From the NCBI RefSeq assembly GCF_030315975.1, contig NZ_JASXSZ010000001.1, positions 1,054,001-1,118,000 on the forward strand: a DNA stretch of 64,000 bases, given 5' to 3'. Source of the stretch: Microbacterium candidum. GTDB lineage: Bacteria > Actinomycetota > Actinomycetes > Actinomycetales > Microbacteriaceae. Below are positions 34,374-42,475 of the stretch, piece after piece; the stretch's first letter is position 1, and every line of letters starts with the position of its first letter. The notes under the pieces are model-generated. The model ran no database searches, was not told the DNA's origin, and saw only the letters and a list, made by a program, of their open reading frames with translations. A program made the position numbers and the translations under genes.

Positions 34374-36719
34374 ATGGAGGAGTTGTTGACGCAGTGCGAT
34401 GGGGTTGACGAGGGCTCCGGGCTCGACGAGGCCGTTCTGGTGGAGGTCGAGCGCAAGGTGCTCTGGCTCGCGACGGCAATGATCGACGCTGCCAACGCCC
34501 CGGATCGCAAGGACCCGGATGGGCTCAAGGTCGGCGGGCACCAGGCGTCCAGTGCCTCGATCGCGACGATCATGACGGCGCTGTGGTTCACAACGCTCAC
34601 CGCCGATGACAGGGTGTCGGTCAAGCCGCACGCTTCGCCCGTGCTGCACGCGATCAACTACCTGCTGGGCGAGCTCGACGCGGAGCAGCTGGGCACGCTG
34701 CGGGGCTTGCACGGACTGCAGAGCTATCCCAGTCGCACGAAAGACCCCGACACTGTCGACTATTCGACCGGGTCGGTCGGTATCGGCGCGACCGCCCCGG
34801 TGTGGGGGGCTGTCGCGCGGCGCTACGCCGCCGACACGGCGGGCTCCCCGCGCAGCGCGGGTCGCCAGTACAGCCTCGTCGGGGATGCCGAGCTCGATGA
34901 GGGTGCGGTCTGGGAGGCCGTCCTCGACCAGACCGTGGGTGAGCTCGGCGAACTCGTCTGGATCGTCGACTTCAATCGGCAGTCCCTCGACCGCGTCGTG
35001 CCGAACATCTCGGCGACGCGTCTGCAGGCGATGTTCCACGCCGCGGGCTGGCAGGTGCTCACGCTGAAATATGGGCGACTCCTCACCGATCTCTTCGAGA
35101 GCCCCGGCGGGCACCACCTCGAGCGCCGCATCGACGAGATGTCGAACCCGGAGTATCAGCGGCTGCTGCGCTGCTCGGCATCCGAGTTGCGCGACCGCCT
35201 TCCCGGGGCGGGAGAGGGCGCTGTCGCCATCCGCGACCTCCTCGACGGTCTCGACGACGCGGAGGTGACGAAGGTCATCCACGGACTCGCCGGACACGAC
35301 ATCCCGAGCCTCGTCGACGCGTTTCGCGCGATCGACGACACGAGGCCTACGGTCATCTTCGCGTACACGATCAAGGGTAACGGCCTGGCGACGGCGGGCC
35401 ACCCGCAGAACCATTCCGCTCTGCTCAAGCCCGATCAGCTCGCCCGGCTGGCGAACGAGCTCGGGGAGAATCTCGCCGATCCGTGGCGCCGGTTCGCGGA
35501 TGGGACGGATGCGGCAGCCCTCTGCGTCGACGTCGCGCGGCGTCTGCGACGGACCCCCGCGATCGAATCCGTCACGCCGAGGATCCCGCAGGACTTCGGC
35601 CGCGCGGTCACGGGGCACGCCTCAACCCAGCAGGCCCTCGGCCGCCTTCTTCTCGATCTCACGCGCCTCGCCCCGGACGCGGCGAGACGTGTCGTGACCG
35701 TCGCTCCAGACGTGGCATCCAGCACGAACCTCGGCGGGTGGGTCAACAAGGCGGGGGTGTGGTCTCCGACCCAGAAGCGGGACTGGTTCGCCGACGACAC
35801 GGAGACCATCCTCCATTGGGACGAACGGCCCAGCGGGCAGCACATCGAGCTCGGCATCGCGGAGGTGAACCTCGTCTCGCTCCTCGGCGAACTGGGGGCG
35901 ACGTGGAGCCGCTGGGGCGAACCGCTCCTGCCCATCGGCACCCTCTACGACCCGTTCGTCACACGAGCGCTCGAACCGTGGTCCTTTGGCGTCTACGGAG
36001 GCGGCCAGTCCATCCTCGTGGGGACCCCATCCGGTGTGACCCTCGCGGCGGAAGGCGGCGCGCACCAGTCGATCATCACACCATCGGTGGGCATCGAGCA
36101 GCCCGGGGTCGTCGCGTTCGAGCCCGCGTTCGTGCAGGACTTCGAATGGTGCATGCTCGAGGCGCTCTCCCGGCTCGGCCGCCCCGGCGGATCTTCGAGC
36201 TACTTCCGGCTCACTTCCCGCTCTCTGGACCAGTCGCTCGCTGCTGTGCCGTCCGATCCGGCCGCGCGGGAGCGGCGTCGACGACAGGTCGTGGGCGGGG
36301 CCTACGCGCTGCGTCGCGTCGAACGACCCGCCGTGACGCTCGTCGGAATGGGGGCGCTCATGCGCGAAGTGCTCGTCGCCGCGGACCGTCTCGCTGCCCA
36401 GGGAATCGACGCGGACGTCGTCTGCGTCACGAGCGCCGACCGCCTCTACCGTGCCGCGCGAGCGCGCGGCGGGCGCGGCGACGGAGATCCCGCCCTCCTC
36501 GAGCAGGTCTTCCCCGCCTCGCGCGTGACCCCCGTCGTGACGGTGCTGGACGGGCATCCGCACACCCTCGCGTTCGTCGCTGCCATCCGCGGGGTGCCGA
36601 GCGTCAATCTGGGGGTGACGGAGTTCGGACAGACCGGCACCCTGCAAGAGCTCTATCGCTTGCACGGCATCGGACCCGAGGCCATCGTCACAGCCGCCCT
36701 CGACCTCACCGGCCACTGA
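34374..36719 (+). CDS. Homodimeric pyruvate dehydrogenase E1-like thiamine enzyme
   Basis: A 781-residue transketolase-superfamily protein resembling homodimeric E1 (AceE) but shorter than the usual ~890-920. The thiamine-diphosphate motif runs from GDAELDEGAVWEAV to VDFNRQSLD (about residues 167-205). Before it lies GHQASSASIATI and KPHASPVLHAI; after it HIELGIAEVNLVSLLGELG, the pyrimidine-domain Glu region, and a TK C-terminal domain. It would decarboxylate a 2-oxo acid. No E2 or E3 gene follows directly; the nearest E2 is in the bkd operon. GAAGGAG precedes the ATG. An open frame continues for 81 codons after its TGA (see 36759-36965). The substrate is unknown. Confidence 0.82.
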   Translation: MEELLTQCDGVDEGSGLDEAVLVEVERKVLWLATAMIDAANAPDRKDPDGLKVGGHQASSASIATIMTALWFTTLTADDRVSVKPHASPVLHAINYLLGELDAEQLGTLRGLHGLQSYPSRTKDPDTVDYSTGSVGIGATAPVWGAVARRYAADTAGSPRSAGRQYSLVGDAELDEGAVWEAVLDQTVGELGELVWIVDFNRQSLDRVVPNISATRLQAMFHAAGWQVLTLKYGRLLTDLFESPGGHHLERRIDEMSNPEYQRLLRCSASELRDRLPGAGEGAVAIRDLLDGLDDAEVTKVIHGLAGHDIPSLVDAFRAIDDTRPTVIFAYTIKGNGLATAGHPQNHSALLKPDQLARLANELGENLADPWRRFADGTDAAALCVDVARRLRRTPAIESVTPRIPQDFGRAVTGHASTQQALGRLLLDLTRLAPDAARRVVTVAPDVASSTNLGGWVNKAGVWSPTQKRDWFADDTETILHWDERPSGQHIELGIAEVNLVSLLGELGATWSRWGEPLLPIGTLYDPFVTRALEPWSFGVYGGGQSILVGTPSGVTLAAEGGAHQSIITPSVGIEQPGVVAFEPAFVQDFEWCMLEALSRLGRPGGSSSYFRLTSRSLDQSLAAVPSDPAARERRRRQVVGGAYALRRVERPAVTLVGMGALMREVLVAADRLAAQGIDADVVCVTSADRLYRAARARGGRGDGDPALLEQVFPASRVTPVVTVLDGHPHTLAFVAAIRGVPSVNLGVTEFGQTGTLQELYRLHGIGPEAIVTAALDLTGH

Positions 36720-36758
36720 CACCATCCACCCCGACCGCATCCCGGTCTCGAAGCCAGG

Positions 36759-36965
36759 CTGAGGGAGATCCTTCATCCACACATTCCGCCGCCGGGCGTC
36801 GACGAATCATTCCTGTGCGGTCCGTCGGCGCTCGTGCGGCTCCGTCAGGACACGCTCACGGGTCTCCGCGTCGAGCCGGAGCGCGCGCGGTTCGAACTGT
36901 ATGCGACGACCGTTCAGCCGCTCACGCGGAGCGACTACCGAGTTGGCGTCGCCCCTGACGGGTGA
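36759..36965 (+). pseudogene. Possible remnant of a flavoprotein reductase C-terminus
   Basis: About 68 codons with plausible coding character, in the same frame as the preceding thiamine-enzyme gene after its TGA. The peptide includes DESFLCGPSALVRLRQDTL and ERARFELYA, which resembles the C-terminal NAD-binding end of ferredoxin-NADP-reductase-like proteins (a CGP motif followed by a final RIHFELF-like strand). No start codon or upstream half is present, so it is either a relic or a readthrough tail. It overlaps the end of the minus-strand Lrp gene by about 30 bp. The assignment is tentative. Confidence 0.35.
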
Positions 36966-37390
36966 TCCTCGAAGACCAGGAACGTACGCGTCGTGTTGAC
37001 GCCCGACAGCGACTGGATGCGCTCGAGGACGATGCGCCGCAGATCACGGTTGTCGAGTGCGCGCACGAGCACCAGGACGTCGAACTCGCCGCCGACGAGC
37101 GCGACATGCTCGACCTCGGGCATGTCGAGAAGGCTCGCCCGGATCTCCTGCCACTGAACCTGGTCGACCCAGAGCGCCACATACGCGGAGGAGTGGAAGC
37201 CTTCGCTCACCGGGTCTGTCTGCACCCGGTAGCCGACGATGACGCCGGCATCCGTCATGCGCTTGATGCGTCCGTAGGCGTTCGCCCGTGACACGGCCGC
37301 CTCGCGGGCGACCTCGTTGATTGAGGCGCGCGCGTCGCGCCGCAGCGCGACGAGGATGGCCCGGTCGACATCGTCCAGGTCTCGAGACAT
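36935..37390 (-). CDS. Lrp/AsnC-family regulator divergent from bkd operon (BkdR-like)
   Basis: A 151-residue Lrp-family protein: LDDVDRAILVALRRDARASINEVA and the recognition region AVSRANAYGRIKRMTDAGVIVGY, then a RAM domain with YVALWVDQ, HVALVGGEFDVLVLV and TFLVFEDH. The gene is transcribed away from the E1alpha gene, with 168 bp between start codons. This is the arrangement of bkdR and bkdABC in Streptomyces and Pseudomonas, where BkdR controls branched-chain keto-acid dehydrogenase. Regulation by branched-chain amino acids is therefore likely but inferred. Confidence 0.87.
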   Translation of the reverse strand: MSRDLDDVDRAILVALRRDARASINEVAREAAVSRANAYGRIKRMTDAGVIVGYRVQTDPVSEGFHSSAYVALWVDQVQWQEIRASLLDMPEVEHVALVGGEFDVLVLVRALDNRDLRRIVLERIQSLSGVNTTRTFLVFEDHPSGATPTR

Positions 37391-37558
37391 GTTCTGCCGC
37401 CTTTGTTCGTGTACGAGGAGACGATCGCGTCGAAGTTCGGGGGTATTTGATAAGAGTGTCTCGCACTTGGCCCACGGTTCGCCAATCCGGCTTGTCGTGT
37501 CGCATTCTAGGAAAGTCTCGTCCATCCCGACGATGTGGTGACATGCAAGGAGACCCCC

Positions 37559-38656
37559 GTGACAGCGATCGCAGAGACGCTGCTGCCCCGCGAGCAGCCG
37601 GTATCCCTTCTCGATGCCGATGGTGTCGTCCACGCCGACGACGCCTACGAACGGCCCGACGATGAGGCGCTGCTCGGCGCGTATCGCGCGCTCGTCACGG
37701 GTCGTCGCGTCAACGACCAGTGTTATGCCCTCGTCCGCCAGGGGCGTCTCGCGGTGTATCCGTCGTCGCACGGCCAGGAGGCCTGTCAGGTGGCGGCATC
37801 GCTTGTGCTGAGCGATCAGGACTGGCTGTTCCCGACCTATCGCGACTCGGTGGCCGTGATGACGCGAGGAGTGAGCCCGGCGGAGGCGCTCGTGCTCCTG
37901 CGTGGAGACTGGCACTCCGGCTACGACCCCCAACGGTATCGGGTCGCGCCGCAGGCGACGCCGCTGGCCACTCAACTGCTCCACGCCGTCGGCGTCGCCC
38001 ACGCCGCGAAGCTCCGCGGCGAACCCACGGTGGTCATGGCGCTGTGCGGTGACGGTGCGACCAGCGAGGGCGACTTCCACGAGGCGCTCAACTTCGCCGC
38101 CGTGTTCCGAGTCCCGGTGGTGTTCCTCGTGCAGAACAACGAGTTCGCGATCTCCGTTCCGCTGTCCCGCCAGACAGCGGCCGCGTCGCTCGCGCACAAG
38201 GCGATCGGGTACGGCATCCGCGGCCAGCGGGTCGACGGCAACGACGTCGCAGCCGTGCTGAGCGTGGTCGGGGACGCGGTGGATCGTGCCAGGGCGGGAG
38301 AGGGGCCGTCGCTCATCGAGGCCCACACGTACCGGATGCAGGCCCACACGAACGCCGACGACGACACCCGCTACCGTGGTCGCGACGAAGTCGCGGCGTG
38401 GGTGGCCCGCGATCCGCTCGTCCGGGTGCGCACCCACCTGCAGGCGGTGGGACTGCTCGACGAGGAACTGGACGCGGAGATCGCGGATGCCGCGGAGGAG
38501 ACAGCCGCGCAGCTTCGGGCCGCGATGAACACCGAGGTCGAGCCGGACCCTGAGGACCTGTTCCGGTACGTGTTCGCGGAGCGTCCCCCGCATCTGGAGC
38601 GTCAATGGCAGCAGCTGCGGGATGAGCTGGAGCGGAACGAGGGGATCGAACGATGA
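37559..38656 (+). CDS. bkdA: Branched-chain 2-oxoacid dehydrogenase E1 alpha subunit
   Basis: A 365-residue E1alpha. The thiamine-diphosphate motif is MALCGDGATSEGDFHEALNF to LVQNN; it also has SSHGQEACQV, FPTYRDSVAVMTRGV and the phosphorylation-loop-like SLIEAHTYRMQAHTNADD. GTG 37559 was taken as start because AAGGAG lies seven bases before it; a GTG at 37535 has no such site. With E1beta it decarboxylates branched-chain 2-oxo acids (or pyruvate-like acids) and reductively acylates the lipoyl group of E2. The stop overlaps the E1beta start (ATGA). The divergent Lrp gene favours the branched-chain over the pyruvate complex. Confidence 0.88.
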   Translation: MTAIAETLLPREQPVSLLDADGVVHADDAYERPDDEALLGAYRALVTGRRVNDQCYALVRQGRLAVYPSSHGQEACQVAASLVLSDQDWLFPTYRDSVAVMTRGVSPAEALVLLRGDWHSGYDPQRYRVAPQATPLATQLLHAVGVAHAAKLRGEPTVVMALCGDGATSEGDFHEALNFAAVFRVPVVFLVQNNEFAISVPLSRQTAAASLAHKAIGYGIRGQRVDGNDVAAVLSVVGDAVDRARAGEGPSLIEAHTYRMQAHTNADDDTRYRGRDEVAAWVARDPLVRVRTHLQAVGLLDEELDAEIADAAEETAAQLRAAMNTEVEPDPEDLFRYVFAERPPHLERQWQQLRDELERNEGIER

Positions 38657-39675
38657 CCATGCTGGACATGCGCGTGGAGGCGGCGACGATCGCCCCCATC
38701 GAGACGATGACGATGGCCGCGGCGCTGAACCGCGCACTGGCCGACGCGATGGCCGCCGACGACAGCGTGCTCGTGTTCGGCGAGGACGTGGGGGCGCTCG
38801 GCGGCGTGTTCCGCGTCACGGACGGCCTCACCGCCCGCTTCGGCGAGACCCGCTGCTTCGACACGCCGCTGGCCGAGTCCGGGATCGTCGGGACGGCGAT
38901 CGGCATGGCCATGAACGGCATGCGCCCCGTCGTCGAGATGCAGTTCGACGCGTTCGCCTACCCGGCGTTCGAGCAGGTGGTCAGCCATGCCGCGAAGCTC
39001 GGCAACCGCACGCGGGGCGCGGTGCGCGTGCCCATCGTGATCCGCGTGCCGTTCGGCGGCGGGATCGGCGGCGTCGAGCACCACTGCGACTCCTCCGAGG
39101 CCTACTACGCACACACGGCGGGCCTGACCGTCGTGTGCCCCTCGACGCCGCAGGACGCCTACAGCCTGCTGCGCGCCGCGATCGCCCATCCCGACCCCGT
39201 CGTGTTCCTGGAGCCGAAGAAGCTGTATTGGGGCAAGGGCGAGGTCGACGTCACCCGCACGACCTCGATCGGTCGCGCCACCGTGGCCCGCCAGGGGACC
39301 GACGTCACTCTGATCTCGTACGGGACTTCCGTCGGGATCGCCCTGGATGCCGCGGCCGTGGCCGAGAGCGAGGGGCGCAGCGTCCAGGTCGTCGACGTCC
39401 GCACGCTCACCCCGTGCGACGACGAGACGATCTTCGCCGCGGTGCGGACGACGGGCCGGGCGGTCATCGTCGCCGAAGCGTCCGGGTTCGCCAGCGTTGC
39501 CTCCGAGCTCGCCGCCCGTGTGGGCGAGCACTGCTTCCAGTACCTGGCCGCGCCGGTGCGCCGCGTCACAGGGTTCGACGTGCCGTTCGCACCGCCGAAA
39601 CTCGAGCGCTACTTCCTGCCCGACGTCGACCGGGTGCTCGACGCGATCGACTCGCTCAACTGGGAGGACGCGTGA
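38653..39675 (+). CDS. bkdB: Branched-chain 2-oxoacid dehydrogenase E1 beta subunit
   Basis: A 340-residue E1beta with the transketolase pyrimidine domain (FGEDVGALGGVFRVTDGLTA, FDTPLAESGIVGTAIGMA, with the cofactor-activating Glu) and a transketolase C-terminal domain (VTLISYGTSVGIAL, VVDVRTLTPCDDETI). It pairs with the E1alpha encoded upstream. A second ATG six bases in (38659) is a possible start. The stop overlaps a GTG start candidate of the E2 gene. Confidence 0.9.
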   Translation: MTMLDMRVEAATIAPIETMTMAAALNRALADAMAADDSVLVFGEDVGALGGVFRVTDGLTARFGETRCFDTPLAESGIVGTAIGMAMNGMRPVVEMQFDAFAYPAFEQVVSHAAKLGNRTRGAVRVPIVIRVPFGGGIGGVEHHCDSSEAYYAHTAGLTVVCPSTPQDAYSLLRAAIAHPDPVVFLEPKKLYWGKGEVDVTRTTSIGRATVARQGTDVTLISYGTSVGIALDAAAVAESEGRSVQVVDVRTLTPCDDETIFAAVRTTGRAVIVAEASGFASVASELAARVGEHCFQYLAAPVRRVTGFDVPFAPPKLERYFLPDVDRVLDAIDSLNWEDA

Positions 39676-39677
39676 CC

Positions 39678-41117
39678 ATGACGTTGCAGACCCAACAGTT
39701 CCGTCTCCCCGACCTGGGCGAGGGGCTCACCGAAGCAGCCCTCGTGCAGTGGCTGGTCACCGTCGGGGACCTCGTGACGGTCGACCAGGCGATCGCCGAG
39801 GTCGAGACCGCCAAGAGCATCGTCGAGCTCCCGACGCCGTTCGCAGGCCTGATCACTGCCCTGCACGGAACGCCCGGCGACCTCATTCCCGTCGGGGACC
39901 TCGTCCTCGAAGTCGCTGCGGATGCGGTCCCCTCCGAAGACTCCTCGGCGTCCGCCGACATGACGGCAGGCGCCGAGGACACCACGGAGATCGAGACCTA
40001 CCGGGAGGAGGAGCGTGCAGGCTCCGGCAACGTCCTGATCGGGTACGGCACGTCCGGGCACTCGACGCCGGCGCGACGCCGGCGCTCGGCGCGTGCGGCG
40101 GCGACCTCGCGCAGCGCTGCCACCACGACGGCCGTGCCGGCTGTGGCGTCGGCTGTGGTGCCCGCGGCGGCTGTGGTGCCCGCGACGGCCCCGGCGACCA
40201 CGGCAGGGGCGGCGCCGCAGTCCGGCGCGCACGCGGTCGCGGTGCGCTCGCCGCTCATCCGGCGGCTGGCCCGCGACCTCGGGCTCGACGTCACGACCAT
40301 CACCGGCACGGGTCCCGGCGGCGTGATCACGCGTGCGGACGTGGTCGGGGCAGCGGGCGGAGCTCCCGCCGCGGTCGCGAGCACCGCCGCCGTCCCCGGC
40401 AGCGCCGCCGTCCCCGACGGCCTGCAGATCGTCGGACGCGAGCCGTTCTCGATGCTGCGCCGGGCGGTGAGCGCGAAGATGAGCGCGAGCCGTGCCGAGA
40501 TCCCCGAGGCGACGGTGTGGGTCGACGTCGACGCCACGATGCTGTGGGAGCTGCGTCCGCAGATGGCGCGCGGCGACGAGCGCCCGCCGTCGCTGACCGC
40601 CCTCGTCGCGCGTTTCGTCCTGCTGGCCCTCGCCGAGTACCCGCTCCTCGCCGCACAGCTCGGCCCGTCGCGGGACGAGCTCATCACCTTCGACGGCATC
40701 AACCTGGGCATCGCGGCGGACACCGATCGAGGGCTCATGGTGCCCCACATCCCTCGTGCCGACGCTCTTTCGGTTCGCGAACTCGATGCGCAGCTGCGCG
40801 CGCTGACCGAGACCGCCCGGGCGGGACGGACCGCCCCGGAGCGGCTGCGCGGATCGACGTTCACGCTCAACAACTACGGCTCCCTCGGCGTCGACGGCTC
40901 CGCAGCGATCATCAACCACCCCGAGGTCGCGATCCTCGGCATCGGCCGCATGATCGAGAAGCCGTGGGTGGTCGACGGCGCGATCGTCCCCCGCCGTATC
41001 GCACAGCTGTCCCTCGTGTTCGATCACCGTGTCTGCGACGGCGGGTATGCGGCGGGCTTCCTGCGGCACGTGGCCGGGTCGATCGAGAACCCGCTCAGCC
41101 AGTTCGCACAGCTGTGA
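39678..41117 (+). CDS. bkdC: Branched-chain 2-oxoacid dehydrogenase E2 (dihydrolipoamide acyltransferase)
   Basis: A 479-residue E2 with a single lipoyl domain (FRLPDLGEGLTEA, lipoyl lysine K46 in VETAKSIVE), a long Ala/Pro/Val linker, a peripheral-subunit-binding domain (VRSPLIRRLARDLGLD, GPGGVITRADV), a second Ala-rich linker, and the catalytic domain ending in FDHRVCDGGYAAGF with the active-site His and Asp. It moves the acyl group from lipoate to CoA. The ATG at 39678 has GGGAGG ten bases upstream; GTG 39672, overlapping the E1beta stop, is an alternative. No E3 gene follows, so a housekeeping lipoamide dehydrogenase elsewhere is expected. Confidence 0.9.
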   Translation: MTLQTQQFRLPDLGEGLTEAALVQWLVTVGDLVTVDQAIAEVETAKSIVELPTPFAGLITALHGTPGDLIPVGDLVLEVAADAVPSEDSSASADMTAGAEDTTEIETYREEERAGSGNVLIGYGTSGHSTPARRRRSARAAATSRSAATTTAVPAVASAVVPAAAVVPATAPATTAGAAPQSGAHAVAVRSPLIRRLARDLGLDVTTITGTGPGGVITRADVVGAAGGAPAAVASTAAVPGSAAVPDGLQIVGREPFSMLRRAVSAKMSASRAEIPEATVWVDVDATMLWELRPQMARGDERPPSLTALVARFVLLALAEYPLLAAQLGPSRDELITFDGINLGIAADTDRGLMVPHIPRADALSVRELDAQLRALTETARAGRTAPERLRGSTFTLNNYGSLGVDGSAAIINHPEVAILGIGRMIEKPWVVDGAIVPRRIAQLSLVFDHRVCDGGYAAGFLRHVAGSIENPLSQFAQL

Positions 41118-41769
41118 AGTGCCAGAGAATGATCGAGGTCCATCTCGTCGCGTGAGCTCATGGCTGGTGCGTTGTCGAGTCGGACGGGAGCTGTATCGGC
41201 GCTTCCCTCGGAACACGAGAGCAGAGGCGGCACGCCCCACCTGTGGCACTCGGTCTCGTGGAATCCGTTCACCTCAGGGGTGTCGAGGATGGATCGAGTC
41301 GAGGATCTCGGCCGATGACTTCGAGGCGCACGCATCTGCCCGATGAGTCGGATACAATTCGGCACCCGCTCCGCGGTGACGTCCGGCTGGGTCGTGGCGG
41401 AGTGCGACGAGATCGCGAGCAACTTGAGCCATTCGTGGGAACGCTTCCAGTGGTCTCGCCGCCTTCGTCCTCGTGGTGGACGTGGGCTGAGGCCAGGCCC
41501 CGCTGGTTGCGCCAGGTGTCCCCCAGGTGTCCCCGAGCATGGCGAGGACACCGATTCTCGGCGGGTCCTGGTTGAACTTTTCGCAGATTGTTCGCACGCT
41601 CACCCGGGATTTCTCTCGTCGGTCTCCGCTGCGCCGCGAGAAGCGGTTGGCGTCTCGCCTAGAGTTGGGCGCCGACGGATTGCAGTCAGTCGACGCACGA
41701 TCACCTGCTACCTCGCTTAACCGGGGTTGAACCGCCGGCCGTTCATCGATCCGCAAGGAGACGAGCCGC
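41118..41769. other. Non-coding or decayed stretch between bkd operon and IS481 remnant
   Basis: About 650 bp with no protein that I recognise on either strand. Open frames are short and of low complexity. The only local structure is a tandem 11-bp repeat CCAGGTGTCCC at 41512-41522 and 41523-41533. The base composition is less strongly coding-like than in neighbouring genes. It marks the border of an accessory patch. Confidence 0.5.
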
Positions 41770-42155
41770 GAGGTCAAGACGATCACCGCCAAGCATCCCG
41801 GGCACGTGGCCTACCTGGACGTGAAGAACGTACGCATCCCCGGCGGCGGCGGATGGCGCGTCCACGCAACAACAGCCAAGCGGCCCGGGCCGGGTACGCG
41901 CAAAATCCTGCGCGGCTCGCGCCAGGTACGCCTACCTGCATTCCGCGATCGACGGGCCGACGCGCCTGGCGCACGCCGAGTCGCTCGGGAACGATCAGGC
42001 GGCCACCGCCATCGCGTGCTTAACCCGGGCTGGTCGACTGGTTCACCAAGCACGGGATCATGAAACGCGAGCGGATCATCGCCCGACAACGGCTCCTGCT
42101 ACGGTTCCAACGCCTTCGCCGCCCCCTTGAACGGTGCCGAGCACCGGCGGACAAA
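41770..42155 (+). pseudogene. IS481-family transposase remnant
   Basis: Fragments of an IS481-type DDE transposase appear in three frames. These include KTITAKHPGHVAYLDVKNVR followed by IPGGGGWRVHA (first catalytic Asp region), YAYLHSAIDGPTRLAHAESL, VDWFTKHGI, ERIIA and then DNGSCYGSNAFAAPLNG with the second Asp. The reading frame shifts at least three times, and the final third with the catalytic Glu is missing; after EHRRTKP the frame continues into unrelated sequence. No terminal inverted repeats were recognised. It is a dead, truncated element. Confidence 0.75.
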
Positions 42156-42475
42156 GCCGGTTTGGCGGGTCAAGAGCTGTGCGGAGGCACTACGCGCGGA
42201 GCGAATCCCGGTTCTGCCGCCCGAGGAGGCTGCCAAGCAGTTCCACAATGAGGGAGCAATCTTCTTCGCGACCGACCTCATAGTGTTCAAGATGAACTCG
42301 TTGCACTACATCAATGAGGTGAATCGGGTCGCGAACGTGGTGCCGCTCGCCGGCAGCTTGCCGATGTTGGTGAGGTGCGACTGCACACACCTCGGTACGC
42401 ACATGATTACATCGCCTCCCGCGGCGTTCGTCGGCACCACCCCTGATCGTCAGCGGGTCGGCGGGATGGCAGGGA
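42156..42475. other. Gene-poor stretch after the IS481 remnant
   Basis: The frame of the transposase fragment stays open to 42516 and reads through ALRAERIPVLPPEEAAKQF, faintly like the start of a rhodanese-type domain, and then into sequence with no recognisable features. I cannot assign a gene here. The stretch ends at the stop codon of the minus-strand AICAR-formyltransferase-like gene. Confidence 0.4.

Noticed and set aside
37391..37558. Search for an Lrp operator or promoter between the divergent Lrp and E1alpha genes
   Set aside because: AT-rich patches exist but no clear dyad or hexamer pair could be defended by eye.
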